NCBI GenBank assembly: GCA_023228725.1
Contig: JALOAQ010000128.1
Location: forward strand, 1 to 7,406
DNA: 7,406 nt
Direction of reading: 5' to 3'
Source: Bacteroidales bacterium
GTDB lineage: Bacteria; Bacteroidota; Bacteroidia; Bacteroidales; ML635J-15
The position numbers were made by a program, and so were the translations under genes. Each line of letters starts with the position of its first letter. Within the stretch, counting starts at the first letter, position 1. Of the stretch, positions 7,305 to 7,406 are shown one piece after another. The notes under the pieces are model-generated. The model saw nothing but the letters and a program-made list of their open reading frames with translations. It was not told the origin of the DNA and did not search any database.

Positions 7305-7406
7305 AAATAAACTTCTCAATTATAATAAAATTACTATTTTTACGCTTTTATTTTTAATTCATAAAATAAATATAAACTATGACTGAAAAATTATTTAAAC
7401 GACTAG
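7305..7406. repeat. Right copy of 102-bp exact terminal direct repeat
   Basis: This is the exact second copy of bases 1-102, in the same orientation and offset by 7304 bases. It runs to the last base of the window, so its true right limit cannot be seen. If the molecule is circular, the next base is 103. Confidence 0.97.
7379..7406 (+). CDS. Start of a DUF2723-like gene, cut by the window end
   Basis: ATG at 7379 opens MTEKLFKRL, identical to the frame at 75, and is cut by the window edge after nine codons and one base. If the window is chromosomal, this is probably the start of an intact DUF2723-family multi-pass membrane protein gene that continues beyond the window. If the sequence is circular, it joins base 103 and is the same truncated 27-codon fragment. 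The two cases cannot be separated from this window. Confidence 0.4.

Noticed and set aside
7087..7305. 72-codon reverse-strand open frame
   Set aside because: It mostly overlaps the end of the exported-protein gene and the terminator hairpin, has low-complexity Phe/Leu/Lys composition, and no plausible start context.

Overview
The window looks like Bacteroidota DNA, probably a flavobacterial or related lineage. Evidence: very AT-rich sequence; a lipoprotein with the Bacteroidota-typical GCTDPFATNYD...DDGSC motif; a TAnnTTTG-type -7 promoter box; A-rich leaders without clear Shine-Dalgarno sites; and a signal peptide ending in Ser-Gln-Asp. All genes I can support lie on the + strand.

Layout. 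Bases 1-102 are repeated exactly at 7305-7406. The repeat carries a promoter-like stretch and the first codons of a gene whose N-terminus resembles DUF2723 membrane proteins. In the left copy that reading frame breaks after about 22 codons, inside a relatively GC-rich patch (about 103-182) with several inverted repeats. In the right copy it runs off the window. Then come a small lipoprotein gene with six 12-bp tandem repeats (308-853), a 199-bp AT-rich intergenic region, and a tight three-gene cluster: a 973-aa leaderless protein with a possible beta-hairpin membrane-insertion segment (1053-3974), a 663-aa leaderless protein with a C-terminal HEVGH zinc-peptidase motif (3990-5981), and a 403-aa Sec-exported protein (5978-7189) whose start overlaps the preceding stop by 4 bases. 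An AT-rich hairpin (7225-7265) closes the cluster.

How the parts may work together (inference). Two leaderless large proteins followed by a translationally coupled exported protein fit an effector/toxin cluster with a periplasmic partner or immunity protein, but no protein here has a function I can name with certainty. The identical ends mean that the sequence is a closed 7304-bp circle, one unit of a tandem duplication, or a chromosomal insert flanked by direct repeats at the start of the DUF2723-like gene. No replication protein, integrase, transposase or conjugation gene is present, so an autonomous plasmid or phage is unlikely.
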